A DNA stretch of 64,000 bases from positions 48,783-112,782 of the forward strand of contig NZ_JAXKVW010000008.1 of the NCBI RefSeq assembly GCF_036172515.1, given 5' to 3'. The notes beneath the pieces are model-generated. The model saw only the letters and a list, made by a program, of their open reading frames with translations, was not told where the DNA came from and searched no databases. How positions within the stretch are numbered: position 1 is the stretch's first letter; each line of letters begins with the position of its first letter. This document shows, in pieces, positions 8,363 to 16,233 of the stretch. The stretch comes from Flexistipes sp. GTDB taxonomy: Bacteria > Chrysiogenota > Deferribacteres > Deferribacterales > Flexistipitaceae. The position numbers were made by a program, and so were the translations under genes.

Positions 8363-9265
8363 ATGGGTAAAGAATTCCTGAATGCTGAAGAAGCCTCGGA
8401 GTTGCTGCAGATCAACGAGAAAAAACTTTACAAACTTGCTCATGACGGTGACATTCCTGCCACAAAGGTTACGGGGAAATGGCTGTTTCCTTTTGACGAG
8501 TTGGTTAAGTTTCTGAACCTCAGCAGCCTTAAAAATCTAAAATACAGGTATAAACTCACACCTTCTGCCGGAAAATTAATACTTATGACGGGTTCTGATG
8601 ATCCTCTGTTACAGCTTATTTTGGGATGGTTTAATAAGGAATATCCTGAAATGCTGGTGTTTTATTCAAATGTAGGCAGCAGGAAGGGGTTGAATATCCT
8701 GAAAAATGGTTTGTCCCACATTGCATTAAGCCATATATATGACCCCTCTGAAGATTCTTACAATACTGAAGCGGTAAAAAAAGTAGATAAAAATAATAAC
8801 AGTTTTGTCGTTGTAAACCTGTTTTATAGAGATCTCGGTTTTATATACAGAGATAATAAAGCGGATTCATTCAGAGAAATTGCTGATAAGAAATTAAAAT
8901 TTATCAACAGACCTCATAATTCCGGTACAAGGATATTGGCGGACTATATTCTAAACCGGGAAAAACTCAATCCGGGAAATATCGCCGGATATGATAAAGA
9001 AGTTAGCACCCACCTTGAGATAGCGGAACATATTGCTGAAGGTAAAGCCGATATCGGTATTGGTAATGCCTTTTATGTTGATTTATTCGGTCTGAACTTT
9101 GACAGAGTTAAAACGGAGAGTTTCGATATGGTGTTGGACAAAGACTTTTATTTCAGTGAAGAATATCAATGTTTTTTAGAGTTTCTTAATGATGAGACAA
9201 CTAAATCTTCCATAGATAATTTTAAAGGGTATTCATCTGAAAATACGGGAAAAATTAAAATATAA
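8363..9265 (+). CDS. HTH (excisionase-like) regulator fused to a periplasmic-binding-protein-like domain; probable tungstate/molybdate regulator
   Basis: The start chosen is ATG 8363, with GAGGTG as ribosome site; a TTG 12 bases upstream is less likely. The 300-residue product has an N-terminal helix-turn-helix of the excisionase/MerR-like type (about residues 3-52: LNAEEASELL, LYKLAHDGDIPATKVTGKW) followed by a PBP-like ligand domain (about 60-290, PF12727 type) with the phrase HNSGTRILADY. This is the same ligand fold as TupA/ModA, and such HTH-PBP fusions regulate molybdate or tungstate uptake in other bacteria. There is no signal peptide, so it is cytoplasmic. It precedes tupA by 30 bases and is probably the oxyanion sensor of this operon. 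Confidence 0.88.
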   Translation: MGKEFLNAEEASELLQINEKKLYKLAHDGDIPATKVTGKWLFPFDELVKFLNLSSLKNLKYRYKLTPSAGKLILMTGSDDPLLQLILGWFNKEYPEMLVFYSNVGSRKGLNILKNGLSHIALSHIYDPSEDSYNTEAVKKVDKNNNSFVVVNLFYRDLGFIYRDNKADSFREIADKKLKFINRPHNSGTRILADYILNREKLNPGNIAGYDKEVSTHLEIAEHIAEGKADIGIGNAFYVDLFGLNFDRVKTESFDMVLDKDFYFSEEYQCFLEFLNDETTKSSIDNFKGYSSENTGKIKI

Positions 9266-9295
9266 AGCTCATTAAAGCGTTTAAGGAGGTAAATT

Positions 9296-10108
9296 ATGAG
9301 ATTTTTGTTAGTTATGTTGGCTGTATCCTTAATGAGTGCAAATGTGTTTGCTGCGGAGAAAAGCTTTCTCATGGCAACAACAACAAGTACCGATAATACC
9401 GGCCTTCTTGAGTATCTTGAGCCAATCTTTGAAAAGGATACCGGCATTGACTGGAAATGGACCGCAACGGGCACCGGTAAAGCCCTTGAACTGGGTAAAA
9501 ACTGCGATGCCGATATTCTGCTTGTTCATGCTCCACCAGCTGAAAAGAAATATATCAACAATGGATACGGTGTATACAGAAAAGAGGTTATGTATAACGA
9601 TTTCGTAGTTGTAGGACCCCCTTCTGACCCTGCGAATATCAAGGGTAAGGATGTTACGGAGGCGCTTGAAGCCATTTATGATAAAAGTGAAACATTTGTT
9701 AGCAGGGGTGATGATTCCGGAACAAACAAGAAAGAAATTTTGCTTTGGGATTCAGCCGGTATAAATGATTACAATAAAAAAAGCTGGTACAAAGAAACCG
9801 GACAGGGGATGATAACCACACTTAATATTGCCACTGAAATGAACGGTTACACCATGACAGACCGGGGTACATATATAAAGTACCAGTCGAATTATGACGG
9901 CAAAGCTCCGCTGCAGATATTGGTGGAAGGGGATAAAATTCTGTACAATCAGTACAGCCTAATCCCTGTCAGCAAGAAAAGATGTCCTTATGTCAAAATA
10001 AAGCTGGCTGAGAAATTTATAAAATGGATGACTTCTGATAAGATTCAGCAGGCAATTGCAGATTACAGATTGCTGAATAAGAAGCTTTTTATACCTAATG
10101 CGAAGTGA
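9296..10108 (+). CDS. tupA: Tungstate ABC transporter substrate-binding protein TupA
   Basis: A 270-residue periplasmic binding protein with a signal peptide (1-20, cleavage after VFA). The mature N-terminus carries TTTST (28-32) and residues 136-143 read SRGDDSGT, both typical of TupA/WtpA-like oxyanion pockets. A strong ribosome site (aaggaggt) precedes the ATG. The TupA family binds tungstate with very high affinity and discriminates against molybdate. Next to tupB/tupC and a ligand-domain regulator, the assignment is solid. Tungsten uptake would suit tungsten-containing aldehyde or formate oxidoreductases, none of which lie in this window. Confidence 0.93.
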   Translation: MRFLLVMLAVSLMSANVFAAEKSFLMATTTSTDNTGLLEYLEPIFEKDTGIDWKWTATGTGKALELGKNCDADILLVHAPPAEKKYINNGYGVYRKEVMYNDFVVVGPPSDPANIKGKDVTEALEAIYDKSETFVSRGDDSGTNKKEILLWDSAGINDYNKKSWYKETGQGMITTLNIATEMNGYTMTDRGTYIKYQSNYDGKAPLQILVEGDKILYNQYSLIPVSKKRCPYVKIKLAEKFIKWMTSDKIQQAIADYRLLNKKLFIPNAK

Positions 10109-10130
10109 TTAGTTTTAAGTGCTAAGGCAG

Positions 10131-10190
10131 AGGTAGAGGTAAAGGTAAAGGTAAAGGTAAAGGTAAAGGTAAAGGTAAAGGTAAAGGTAG
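10131..10190 (+). repeat. Perfect hexamer minisatellite (AGGTAA)8 flanked by AGGTAG units, between tupA and tupB
   Basis: Ten head-to-tail hexamers: AGGTAG at 10131, eight identical AGGTAA units (10137-10184), then AGGTAG at 10185. The tract ends 6 bases before the tupB start codon. Read in the tupB frame, each AGGTAA unit contains a TAA stop, so the tract cannot extend tupB. Its AAGG/GGTA pattern is purine-rich and could itself serve as ribosome-binding sequence. Copy-number change would alter the tupA-tupB spacing. Confidence 0.97.
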
Positions 10191-10196
10191 AGTAGA

Positions 10197-10886
10197 TTGG
10201 ATTATTTTCTGAATGGTATTAAAAATGCATTTATACTGATTGCTACACTTGATGCGGAAACTTATTCTGCTATCTTTACTTCACTGAGAGCCTCAACTCT
10301 GTCTCTTTTGGCAAGCCTAACAATCGGTCTGCCTTTGGGTTTTCTTCTGGGGTTTTATAATTTTAAAGGCAGAAAAATTATTCAAAATATTGTAAATTCA
10401 TTGCTTTCTTTGCCAACGGTAGTTGTTGGGCTTTTTGTTTATATGTTTATAAGCAGCAGAGGCCCTTTGGGGGATTTTGATTTACTCTTTACTATAAAAG
10501 GTATTGCCATCGGGCAGTTTTTTCTTGCTGTTCCTATTGTCATTGCACTTACCGCTTCTGCAGTTGGCTCTATGGACAGAAGACTGGCAGAGGAACTGTC
10601 CAGTATGGGAGCAGGACGGCTGCAGATGTCCTTGACATATATGTATGAAGCCAAACCGGCAATTTTTGCGGCGGCAGTTACAGCCTTCGGCAGGGTCTTT
10701 GCCGAAGTAGGCGTTTCTATGATGCTTGGCGGGAATATTAAATGGGCCACGAGAACCATGACTACAGCCATAGCACTCGAGACGGGTAAAGGCGAGTTTG
10801 CAATGGGAATAGCTCTTGGCATTGTCCTTATGAGTATTGCCATTATTATTAATTTTTTCAGCATGTATTTAACAGAGAGGGTGTAG
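10197..10886 (+). CDS. tupB: Tungstate ABC transporter permease TupB
   Basis: A 229-residue inner-membrane permease with about five to six membrane segments. The cytoplasmic ATPase-contact loop is visible as EELSSMGAGRLQMSLTYMYEA (about 142-162), the EAA motif of binding-protein-dependent permeases. The start used is TTG 10197: an in-frame TAG stop lies 9 bases upstream (10188) and no ATG occurs earlier, so a TTG start directly after the hexamer repeat is the only reasonable choice. The only Shine-Dalgarno-like bases are supplied by the end of the repeat. It overlaps tupC by one base. Expression may depend on the repeat; that is inference. Confidence 0.92.
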   Translation: MDYFLNGIKNAFILIATLDAETYSAIFTSLRASTLSLLASLTIGLPLGFLLGFYNFKGRKIIQNIVNSLLSLPTVVVGLFVYMFISSRGPLGDFDLLFTIKGIAIGQFFLAVPIVIALTASAVGSMDRRLAEELSSMGAGRLQMSLTYMYEAKPAIFAAAVTAFGRVFAEVGVSMMLGGNIKWATRTMTTAIALETGKGEFAMGIALGIVLMSIAIIINFFSMYLTERV

Positions 10887-11899
10887 TGAATAGCACGGCT
10901 GTTTCGGGTGTAAACATTGAAAAAACATTTGATTCTGACTTCACCCTTTTTGTTTCTCAGTTCAATGCTTCATATGGGAAAGTGTACGGTTTTTACGGTC
11001 CTAACGGGAGTGGAAAAACCACTTTCCTGAAAATTCTCGGTCTTATTATGGCTCCTGATTCCGGCGAAATCTTTATTAACGGATATAGTGCATCTGTCTA
11101 TAATTTAGAAATAAAGAGAAAAATGAGTTTTGTGTTTCAGGAGCCGAAACTTTTAAAAAGAAAAGTAAAAGATAACTTGATATATCCTTTAAAATTAAGG
11201 AATGAAACAGTGTATCTGGAAAATATTAACAGAATACTTAAAAAACTTTCTCTTAATCCTCATATATTTCTTCATAAAAAACCTCTCGAACTTTCCGGTG
11301 GTGAAAAGAAAAGGCTTTCTCTTGCTCAAAAGCTTATTTTTGACCCGGATATTATACTGCTGGATGAGCCCACTGCTAACGTGGATTCAACAAGCCTGTC
11401 GGTTATTACCGGTTTTCTTACTGAACTGAAAAAGCAGAATAAGTGCATAATTGTAAGTAGTCACGATTATGAATGGCTCACTGACACTGCTGACAAAATT
11501 TATTATCTTAATAACGGCCGTCTTTACACGCAAAAATATGAAAATGATTTGGGAAGGGGGTTTGAATATTTTGCTGCAGGATTGTACCATAAACGTTTCG
11601 CAAAAACGGATGTTATAGTTTCCTCACCTGAAAAATCTGTGGATGAAGGCTGTTATATAAATCCTGAAGATATTCTTATTGCCCTGGATGAGCCTCAAAA
11701 AATATCTGCCCGAAATGTTATTAAAATGAGGGTAAATGATATCGAGATACAGGAGAAAAAAGTAAAAATTGGTTTGGTAAAAGATGATCTTCGGCTTGTA
11801 TCCTATATATCCAAAAAAGCTTTGCTTGAGCTTGATTTGTCAAAAAATAAAGAAGTTTATGTTGTTTTTAAAGCCTCATCTGCCAAATGGTATAAATAA
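10886..11899 (+). CDS. tupC: Tungstate ABC transporter ATP-binding protein TupC with C-terminal TOBE/Mop-like domain
   Basis: A 337-residue ATPase starting at GTG 10886, which shares its first base with the tupB stop. The Walker A is GPNGSGKT (38-45), the signature LSGGEKKR, and Walker B ILLDEPTANVD, followed by SSHD. After the ATPase (about 1-220) comes a C-terminal extension; residues about 272-335 (SARNVIKMRV... VVFKASS) have the TOBE/Mop form found in molybdate-type ATPases, where they bind oxyanion for feedback inhibition. Many TupC proteins lack this, so intracellular tungstate might regulate transport here. The gene closes the operon. Confidence 0.92.
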   Translation: MNSTAVSGVNIEKTFDSDFTLFVSQFNASYGKVYGFYGPNGSGKTTFLKILGLIMAPDSGEIFINGYSASVYNLEIKRKMSFVFQEPKLLKRKVKDNLIYPLKLRNETVYLENINRILKKLSLNPHIFLHKKPLELSGGEKKRLSLAQKLIFDPDIILLDEPTANVDSTSLSVITGFLTELKKQNKCIIVSSHDYEWLTDTADKIYYLNNGRLYTQKYENDLGRGFEYFAAGLYHKRFAKTDVIVSSPEKSVDEGCYINPEDILIALDEPQKISARNVIKMRVNDIEIQEKKVKIGLVKDDLRLVSYISKKALLELDLSKNKEVYVVFKASSAKWYK

Positions 11900-11961
11900 T
11901 TTCTTTGACTTTTTCTTTCATTAGTGCAAAACATCAGATTAAACTTTGATGAGGTTTTTGT

Positions 11962-12831
11962 ATGCCTTATTTGCTGGCGGCTTTGAGTGCACTTTTGTGG
12001 TCCGGAAATTTTGTCGTGGGGAAGGGGGCATCTCTTGTAATCCCGCCGATAAGTTTGGGGTATTTCAGGTGGCTTACAGCGTGTATTATTCTTTTACCAT
12101 TCTCTTACAGACTGTTTAAAGGCCAGGGTAAAATCATACAGGCCAATAAGGGCTATATTGTTTTAATCGGGCTTCTGGGCGTTGCCATGTTTAATACACT
12201 GATTTATACGGCTGTGCACTATACTTCAGCAATTAACGCCATACTTGTCAATTCCTTCATTCCCATTTCCATTCTGATTGTATCATTCTTTATGTTTGGT
12301 GAAAAAATATCTTTGTTGAAAATGCTCGGTATTTTGATTTCGTTTTCCGGTGTTATAATCGTTTTGACAGAGGGGAATCCGTTTCTGCTTTTTGCGTTGA
12401 GTGTTAACAGAGGGGATATTTTAGTTCTTATCGCCGGATTTTGCTGGGCATTTTATTCCAACCTACTGAAAAAATATCCCAAAGAGTTAAATCCTGTTGT
12501 TTTTATGCAATGTATAGCTGTTGTTGGTCTGATTATTTTAACACCTTTTGTTTTGATGGAAAATTTTGTTTTGGATAAGCAGATCCAGATTGGGGTGTTA
12601 ACAATTTTCAGTATTGCTTATACCGGTGTTTTTGCTTCTCTGGCTGCTTTCCTCAGCTGGAACAGGGCTGTAAGGGAGGCAGGCGCCTCAAAAGTGGCTC
12701 CATTTATACACCTGATGCCTGTTTTCGGCAGTATTCTGGCGGTAATTTTTCTCGGTGAAACATTTGCCGCATATCATCTTGCGGGGATTGCCGCTGTTTT
12801 TTCGGGCATCTTTCTTGCGACAAAGTATTAG
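11962..12831 (+). CDS. EamA/DMT family transporter
   Basis: A 289-residue integral membrane protein with about ten membrane segments arranged as two EamA repeats. The second repeat holds the typical GFCWAFYSNLLKK and AFLSWNRAVREAGASKVAPF phrases. DMT exporters of this group commonly efflux amino acids or other metabolites; the substrate cannot be read from sequence. It sits 62 bases after tupC with its own ribosome site (GATGAGG) and may be part of the same transcript or independent. Confidence 0.9.
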   Translation: MPYLLAALSALLWSGNFVVGKGASLVIPPISLGYFRWLTACIILLPFSYRLFKGQGKIIQANKGYIVLIGLLGVAMFNTLIYTAVHYTSAINAILVNSFIPISILIVSFFMFGEKISLLKMLGILISFSGVIIVLTEGNPFLLFALSVNRGDILVLIAGFCWAFYSNLLKKYPKELNPVVFMQCIAVVGLIILTPFVLMENFVLDKQIQIGVLTIFSIAYTGVFASLAAFLSWNRAVREAGASKVAPFIHLMPVFGSILAVIFLGETFAAYHLAGIAAVFSGIFLATKY

Positions 12832-12837
12832 TAATAG

Positions 12838-12886
12838 TACTAAGTGCTAAGTGTTAAGTGCTGAGTGCTGAGTGCTGAGTGCTGAG
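12838..12886 (+). repeat. Tandem heptamer repeat (TGCTGAG family), seven units
   Basis: Seven head-to-tail heptamers: TACTAAG, TGCTAAG, TGTTAAG and then four identical TGCTGAG units (12859-12886), decaying into TGAGTGAAG and a G/A/T-rich tract up to about 12960. The following bases (12961-12982) include CAACATTCAACATTGAAC, related to a stretch near 51262 on the other strand. A short related start (TTAAGTGCTAAGG) precedes the hexamer repeat at 10114. The 242-base gap contains no gene. Confidence 0.9.
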
Positions 12887-13073
12887 TGAGTGAAGTAGTG
12901 AGGTAGGTAGAGTAAAGGTTGAGGCTGGGGAAGTTGAACAGGTTGAGATGGATGAGTGGGATTCAACATTCAACATTGAACTTACCAATCACGGCTCCAT
13001 AAATATGTAAATTTTGGTCGATAGCCAAAAAATTCGTTGCAAATAAAAAAAATATTATGATACTTAAAGTATT

Positions 13074-13706
13074 ATGAATGAGCAGATGATTACGTTTTTT
13101 ATTGTTGCTGCATTGCTTACCATTTCACCAGGTGCTGATACAATGCTGGTTATAAGAAATGTTATATCTTCCAATGCCAGACGGGGACTTTTGACAACGA
13201 CAGGCATATGTTCCGGTCTTTTTTTCCATGCGGCACTTTCTGCACTGGGTGTTTCTGTAATTCTGGTTAAATCAGCGGCAGCATTTTACGTTTTAAAAAC
13301 TGTAGGTGCAATTTACTTGTGCTGGCTGGGCGTACAGTCATTAAGGAAAGCTTTTGAAAAAGAGGGTAATTCCACATCTTTTAAAGAGAATAAAAATCAT
13401 TCTGTTAAATTAAAGAAAAGTTTTTTGGAAGGCTGGCTCAACAATGTGCTGAATCCTAAGACAGCTGTATTCTACTTTGCTTTTCTCCCCCAATTTATTA
13501 ATCCCGGCGATCCTGTTTTTATTAAGTCCATAGGCCTTGCCGGAATTCATTGTGTTATGTCTTTTATCTGGCTTTCGTTCATTGTTTTTTCCGTCCATTC
13601 GGTGCGGCTTTTGTTTATCAGACCGTTCTTCCGCAGAACTTTGGAAGGATTGAGCGGGGGTGTACTTATTTCACTGGGTATCAAACTGGCCTTTGAAAGC
13701 AGATAA
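13074..13706 (+). CDS. LysE family amino-acid exporter
   Basis: A 210-residue membrane protein with six membrane segments. The family signature is present near the N-terminus (ISPGADTMLVIRN) and in the middle (FLEGWLNNVLNPKTAVFYFAFLPQF). LysE/RhtB proteins export amino acids or homoserine-like compounds in exchange for protons; the substrate is unknown. The first ATG (13074) lacks a clear Shine-Dalgarno, and ATG 13086 is an alternative start with no clearer site. It follows the heptamer-repeat gap and stands alone before argS. Confidence 0.9.
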   Translation: MNEQMITFFIVAALLTISPGADTMLVIRNVISSNARRGLLTTTGICSGLFFHAALSALGVSVILVKSAAAFYVLKTVGAIYLCWLGVQSLRKAFEKEGNSTSFKENKNHSVKLKKSFLEGWLNNVLNPKTAVFYFAFLPQFINPGDPVFIKSIGLAGIHCVMSFIWLSFIVFSVHSVRLLFIRPFFRRTLEGLSGGVLISLGIKLAFESR

Positions 13707-13897
13707 TTTGTTTAAAAAAATGAGCATAAAATTCTTTTCGAATTGTAAATTCCAAATAAATTTTGAAAACAAAAAATAATTTTGCTGACAGTCTTTACAA
13801 TATTATAAGCTTGGGATATTGTTTTCTTCGGCATGGTTTTTTATGCAAACTGTATTGGACGGGGTATTATAACAATCAACGTAAAAATGGAGGAGTA

Positions 13898-15538
13898 ATG
13901 AAGGAAGTTGTCAGAAAAAAAATTTCCGAAGCTGCCGGAAAGATATATGACGGGGAAATAGATTCATTAAACTATACAGTTGAGATTCCCAAAAAATCTG
14001 AAAACGGTGATTTTGCCACAAATATTGCTTTTCTGCTTGCCAAAAAATTGAGAAAAGCGCCTGCCAAAATTGCTGAAGACATTCTCAGCCATCTGGATGA
14101 AAGCTTCTTTCACAAAGTTGAAATAGCCGGCGGCGGTTTTATTAACTTTTTTATCTCATATAAACAATTTCACAATTTTCTGCTTAATATTCTTGAAAAT
14201 GAAGATAATTTAACGGAAAAAACGAAAAATCCATTGAAAATCCAGGTGGAATTTGTAAGTGCCAATCCCACCGGGCCTTTACATGTAGGGCATGGCAGAG
14301 GGGCTTCATACGGGGATTCGCTGGCAAGAATTCTGAGTGCAGCCGGTCATGAAGTTTACAGGGAATATTATGTCAATGACGCAGGCAATCAAATGAATAA
14401 CCTGGCAAAGAGTATATATGCCAGATACAGCGATTTAACCGGCGGAGATTATCCTTTTCCGGAGGACGGTTATAGAGGAGAGTATATTATTGAGATTGCT
14501 GAAAGGCTGAAAAGTGAATTCGGCGGATCCCTGTTTTCAAAAGACGAAGATGATGCTCTGTCCATATGTCTTGATCAAGGCAAATCATTTATATTGAATG
14601 AGATCAAAGATGATTTAAGAGATTTTAATGTTGAGTTTGATAACTGGTTTAGTGAGCAGTCTCTCTACGATGATGGAAAGGTTGAAGACACGCTCAATTT
14701 TTTAAAGGATAAAGACAAAATTTACGAAGCAGATTCGGCACTCTGGTTTAAAAGTACAGAATATAAAGATGATAAAGACAGGGTGCTGAGGAAAAGTGAC
14801 GGCGAGTTAACATATTTTGCATCCGATATCGCCTATCACAGGGATAAATTTGAAAGGGGTTTTGACAAGGTTATCGATGTTTGGGGAGCTGACCATCACG
14901 GCTACGTTGACCGGATGAAAGCAGCTGTTAATGCTATCGGCAGGGATGAAAACGATTTGTATGTGGCATTGGTTCAGATGGTCAGTCTTATAAAGGATGG
15001 GAGCAAAATTTCCATGTCCACAAGGGCAGGGCAGTTTGTGACTCTTAAGTGGCTTGTTGATGAGGTGGGTGCTTCTGCAGCACGTTTCTTTTATTTGATG
15101 CGCGATATAAATTCTCAGTTCGAGTTTGATATAGATTTGGCCAAAAGCAAAACATCAGATAACCCTGTTTATTATGTTCAGTACGGACATGCAAGGGTTT
15201 GCAGTCTTTTTGCAAAGCTGAAGGAAAAAGGTATTTCTGTCAGTGTAGGAAAAAATATAGAACGACTTGACAGGAAAGATGAAATAGAGATTATAAAAAA
15301 AATGTATGATTTCAGGAATGTGCTTAATCAGGCTGCTACCAATTATCAGCCGCACCGCATTGTTTACTATCTGCAGGAATTGGCCGGACTTCTGCATTCG
15401 TATTATTACACAACCCCGATAATTGTTGAAGATGATAAGGAATTGACCAATGCCCGAATTACTCTGTGCAAAGGTATTGCAATTGTTATACGATATGCGC
15501 TAAACTTGTTGGGAATCAAAGCGGTTGAGAGGATGTAA
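13898..15538 (+). CDS. argS: Arginyl-tRNA synthetase
   Basis: A class I aminoacyl-tRNA synthetase of 546 residues, which charges tRNA-Arg in the cytoplasm. The start chosen is ATG 13898 with ribosome site ATGGAGGAG; the frame is open 135 bases further upstream, but that stretch does not resemble ArgS. The N-terminal Add-1 domain (1-90) is followed by the catalytic domain with SANPTGPLHVGHG (HIGH equivalent HVGH), the KMSKS-like SKISMSTRAG, and the C-terminal anticodon-binding DALR domain ending IKAVERM, the canonical ArgS terminus. It is followed after 2 bases by a SPOR-domain gene, so the two are probably co-transcribed. Confidence 0.97.
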   Translation: MKEVVRKKISEAAGKIYDGEIDSLNYTVEIPKKSENGDFATNIAFLLAKKLRKAPAKIAEDILSHLDESFFHKVEIAGGGFINFFISYKQFHNFLLNILENEDNLTEKTKNPLKIQVEFVSANPTGPLHVGHGRGASYGDSLARILSAAGHEVYREYYVNDAGNQMNNLAKSIYARYSDLTGGDYPFPEDGYRGEYIIEIAERLKSEFGGSLFSKDEDDALSICLDQGKSFILNEIKDDLRDFNVEFDNWFSEQSLYDDGKVEDTLNFLKDKDKIYEADSALWFKSTEYKDDKDRVLRKSDGELTYFASDIAYHRDKFERGFDKVIDVWGADHHGYVDRMKAAVNAIGRDENDLYVALVQMVSLIKDGSKISMSTRAGQFVTLKWLVDEVGASAARFFYLMRDINSQFEFDIDLAKSKTSDNPVYYVQYGHARVCSLFAKLKEKGISVSVGKNIERLDRKDEIEIIKKMYDFRNVLNQAATNYQPHRIVYYLQELAGLLHSYYYTTPIIVEDDKELTNARITLCKGIAIVIRYALNLLGIKAVERM

Positions 15539-15540
15539 TT

Positions 15541-16233
15541 ATGAAGGATTTTGATAAGATAAAAGAAAAGAAAAACTCTGATGATATGCGCGGCATTATT
15601 GTATTGAGTATTATTTTTCTGATAGCTTTTGCACTCATTGTTTTTGCAATTATTAAGCTTACTAACGACTATTTTGATTTGAAAATGAAGCTTAAAGAGG
15701 CCAAGCAGGAAGATAAGGTTCATTTGACAGATCCAGGTAAAGGGAAGTCTTATCAGTTTACTGCTGAGGATAACGGAAGTATTATTAAGAAGACTGAAAA
15801 AGAGCTTCAAGAACTTTCAAAGATGGATATTTCTGATGATAACGCTACTGTAAGAAAAGAAAAGAGGCAGACAAATAAAGAGGAAAAAGTGACGTCAAAA
15901 CCAGTTGAAAAGAAAGAGGCTACTGGAGACAAAGAATCAACAGCAAAAGAAGCTGAGTCTGCAGCGATATCAAAAAGTGCCGGTGAAAAAGAGAAAGGAG
16001 ATTTTGTTGTCCAGATTTTATCTGTTCAGAGCAAGGCGGATGCTAAAAGAGAGGCGCAAAAACTGAGAAAGCTGGTTTCCGATGTCTATGTTGCAAGAGC
16101 TGATTTGGGCAGCAAAGGGATTTGGTACAGAGTAAGATGTTGTAAAAATACAAGTAAAAAATATGCTACTGATATAGTAAATAAAATTAAGAGTGAGACA
16201 CGTTATAAGCCTATAGTTCTACGGTCTGATTAA
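15541..16233 (+). CDS. SPOR-domain membrane protein
   Basis: A 230-residue protein with a short cytoplasmic N-terminus, one membrane segment (about 20-43), a long Lys/Glu-rich linker (about 50-150) and a C-terminal SPOR domain (about 152-228: GDFVVQILSVQSKADAKREA... IWYRVR). SPOR domains bind denuded septal glycan strands, so the protein is expected to localise to division sites with its C-terminus in the periplasm, in the manner of FtsN or DedD. It is not clear whether it is essential for division. It overlaps the following gene by one base. Confidence 0.93.
   Translation: MKDFDKIKEKKNSDDMRGIIVLSIIFLIAFALIVFAIIKLTNDYFDLKMKLKEAKQEDKVHLTDPGKGKSYQFTAEDNGSIIKKTEKELQELSKMDISDDNATVRKEKRQTNKEEKVTSKPVEKKEATGDKESTAKEAESAAISKSAGEKEKGDFVVQILSVQSKADAKREAQKLRKLVSDVYVARADLGSKGIWYRVRCCKNTSKKYATDIVNKIKSETRYKPIVLRSD

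Noticed and set aside
10131..10190. Hexamer array considered as an in-frame coding repeat causing phase variation of tupB
   Set aside because: In the tupB frame each unit has a stop codon, and hexamers do not change frame, so classical ON/OFF switching is excluded; only spacing effects remain.
12838..12886. Heptamer array considered as a CRISPR
   Set aside because: Units are 7 bases with no spacers; no cas genes are nearby.
13763..13897. 45 extra codons upstream of argS in the same frame
   Set aside because: The stretch is low in complexity, has no ArgS similarity, and a strong ribosome site (ATGGAGGAG) sits before ATG 13898.
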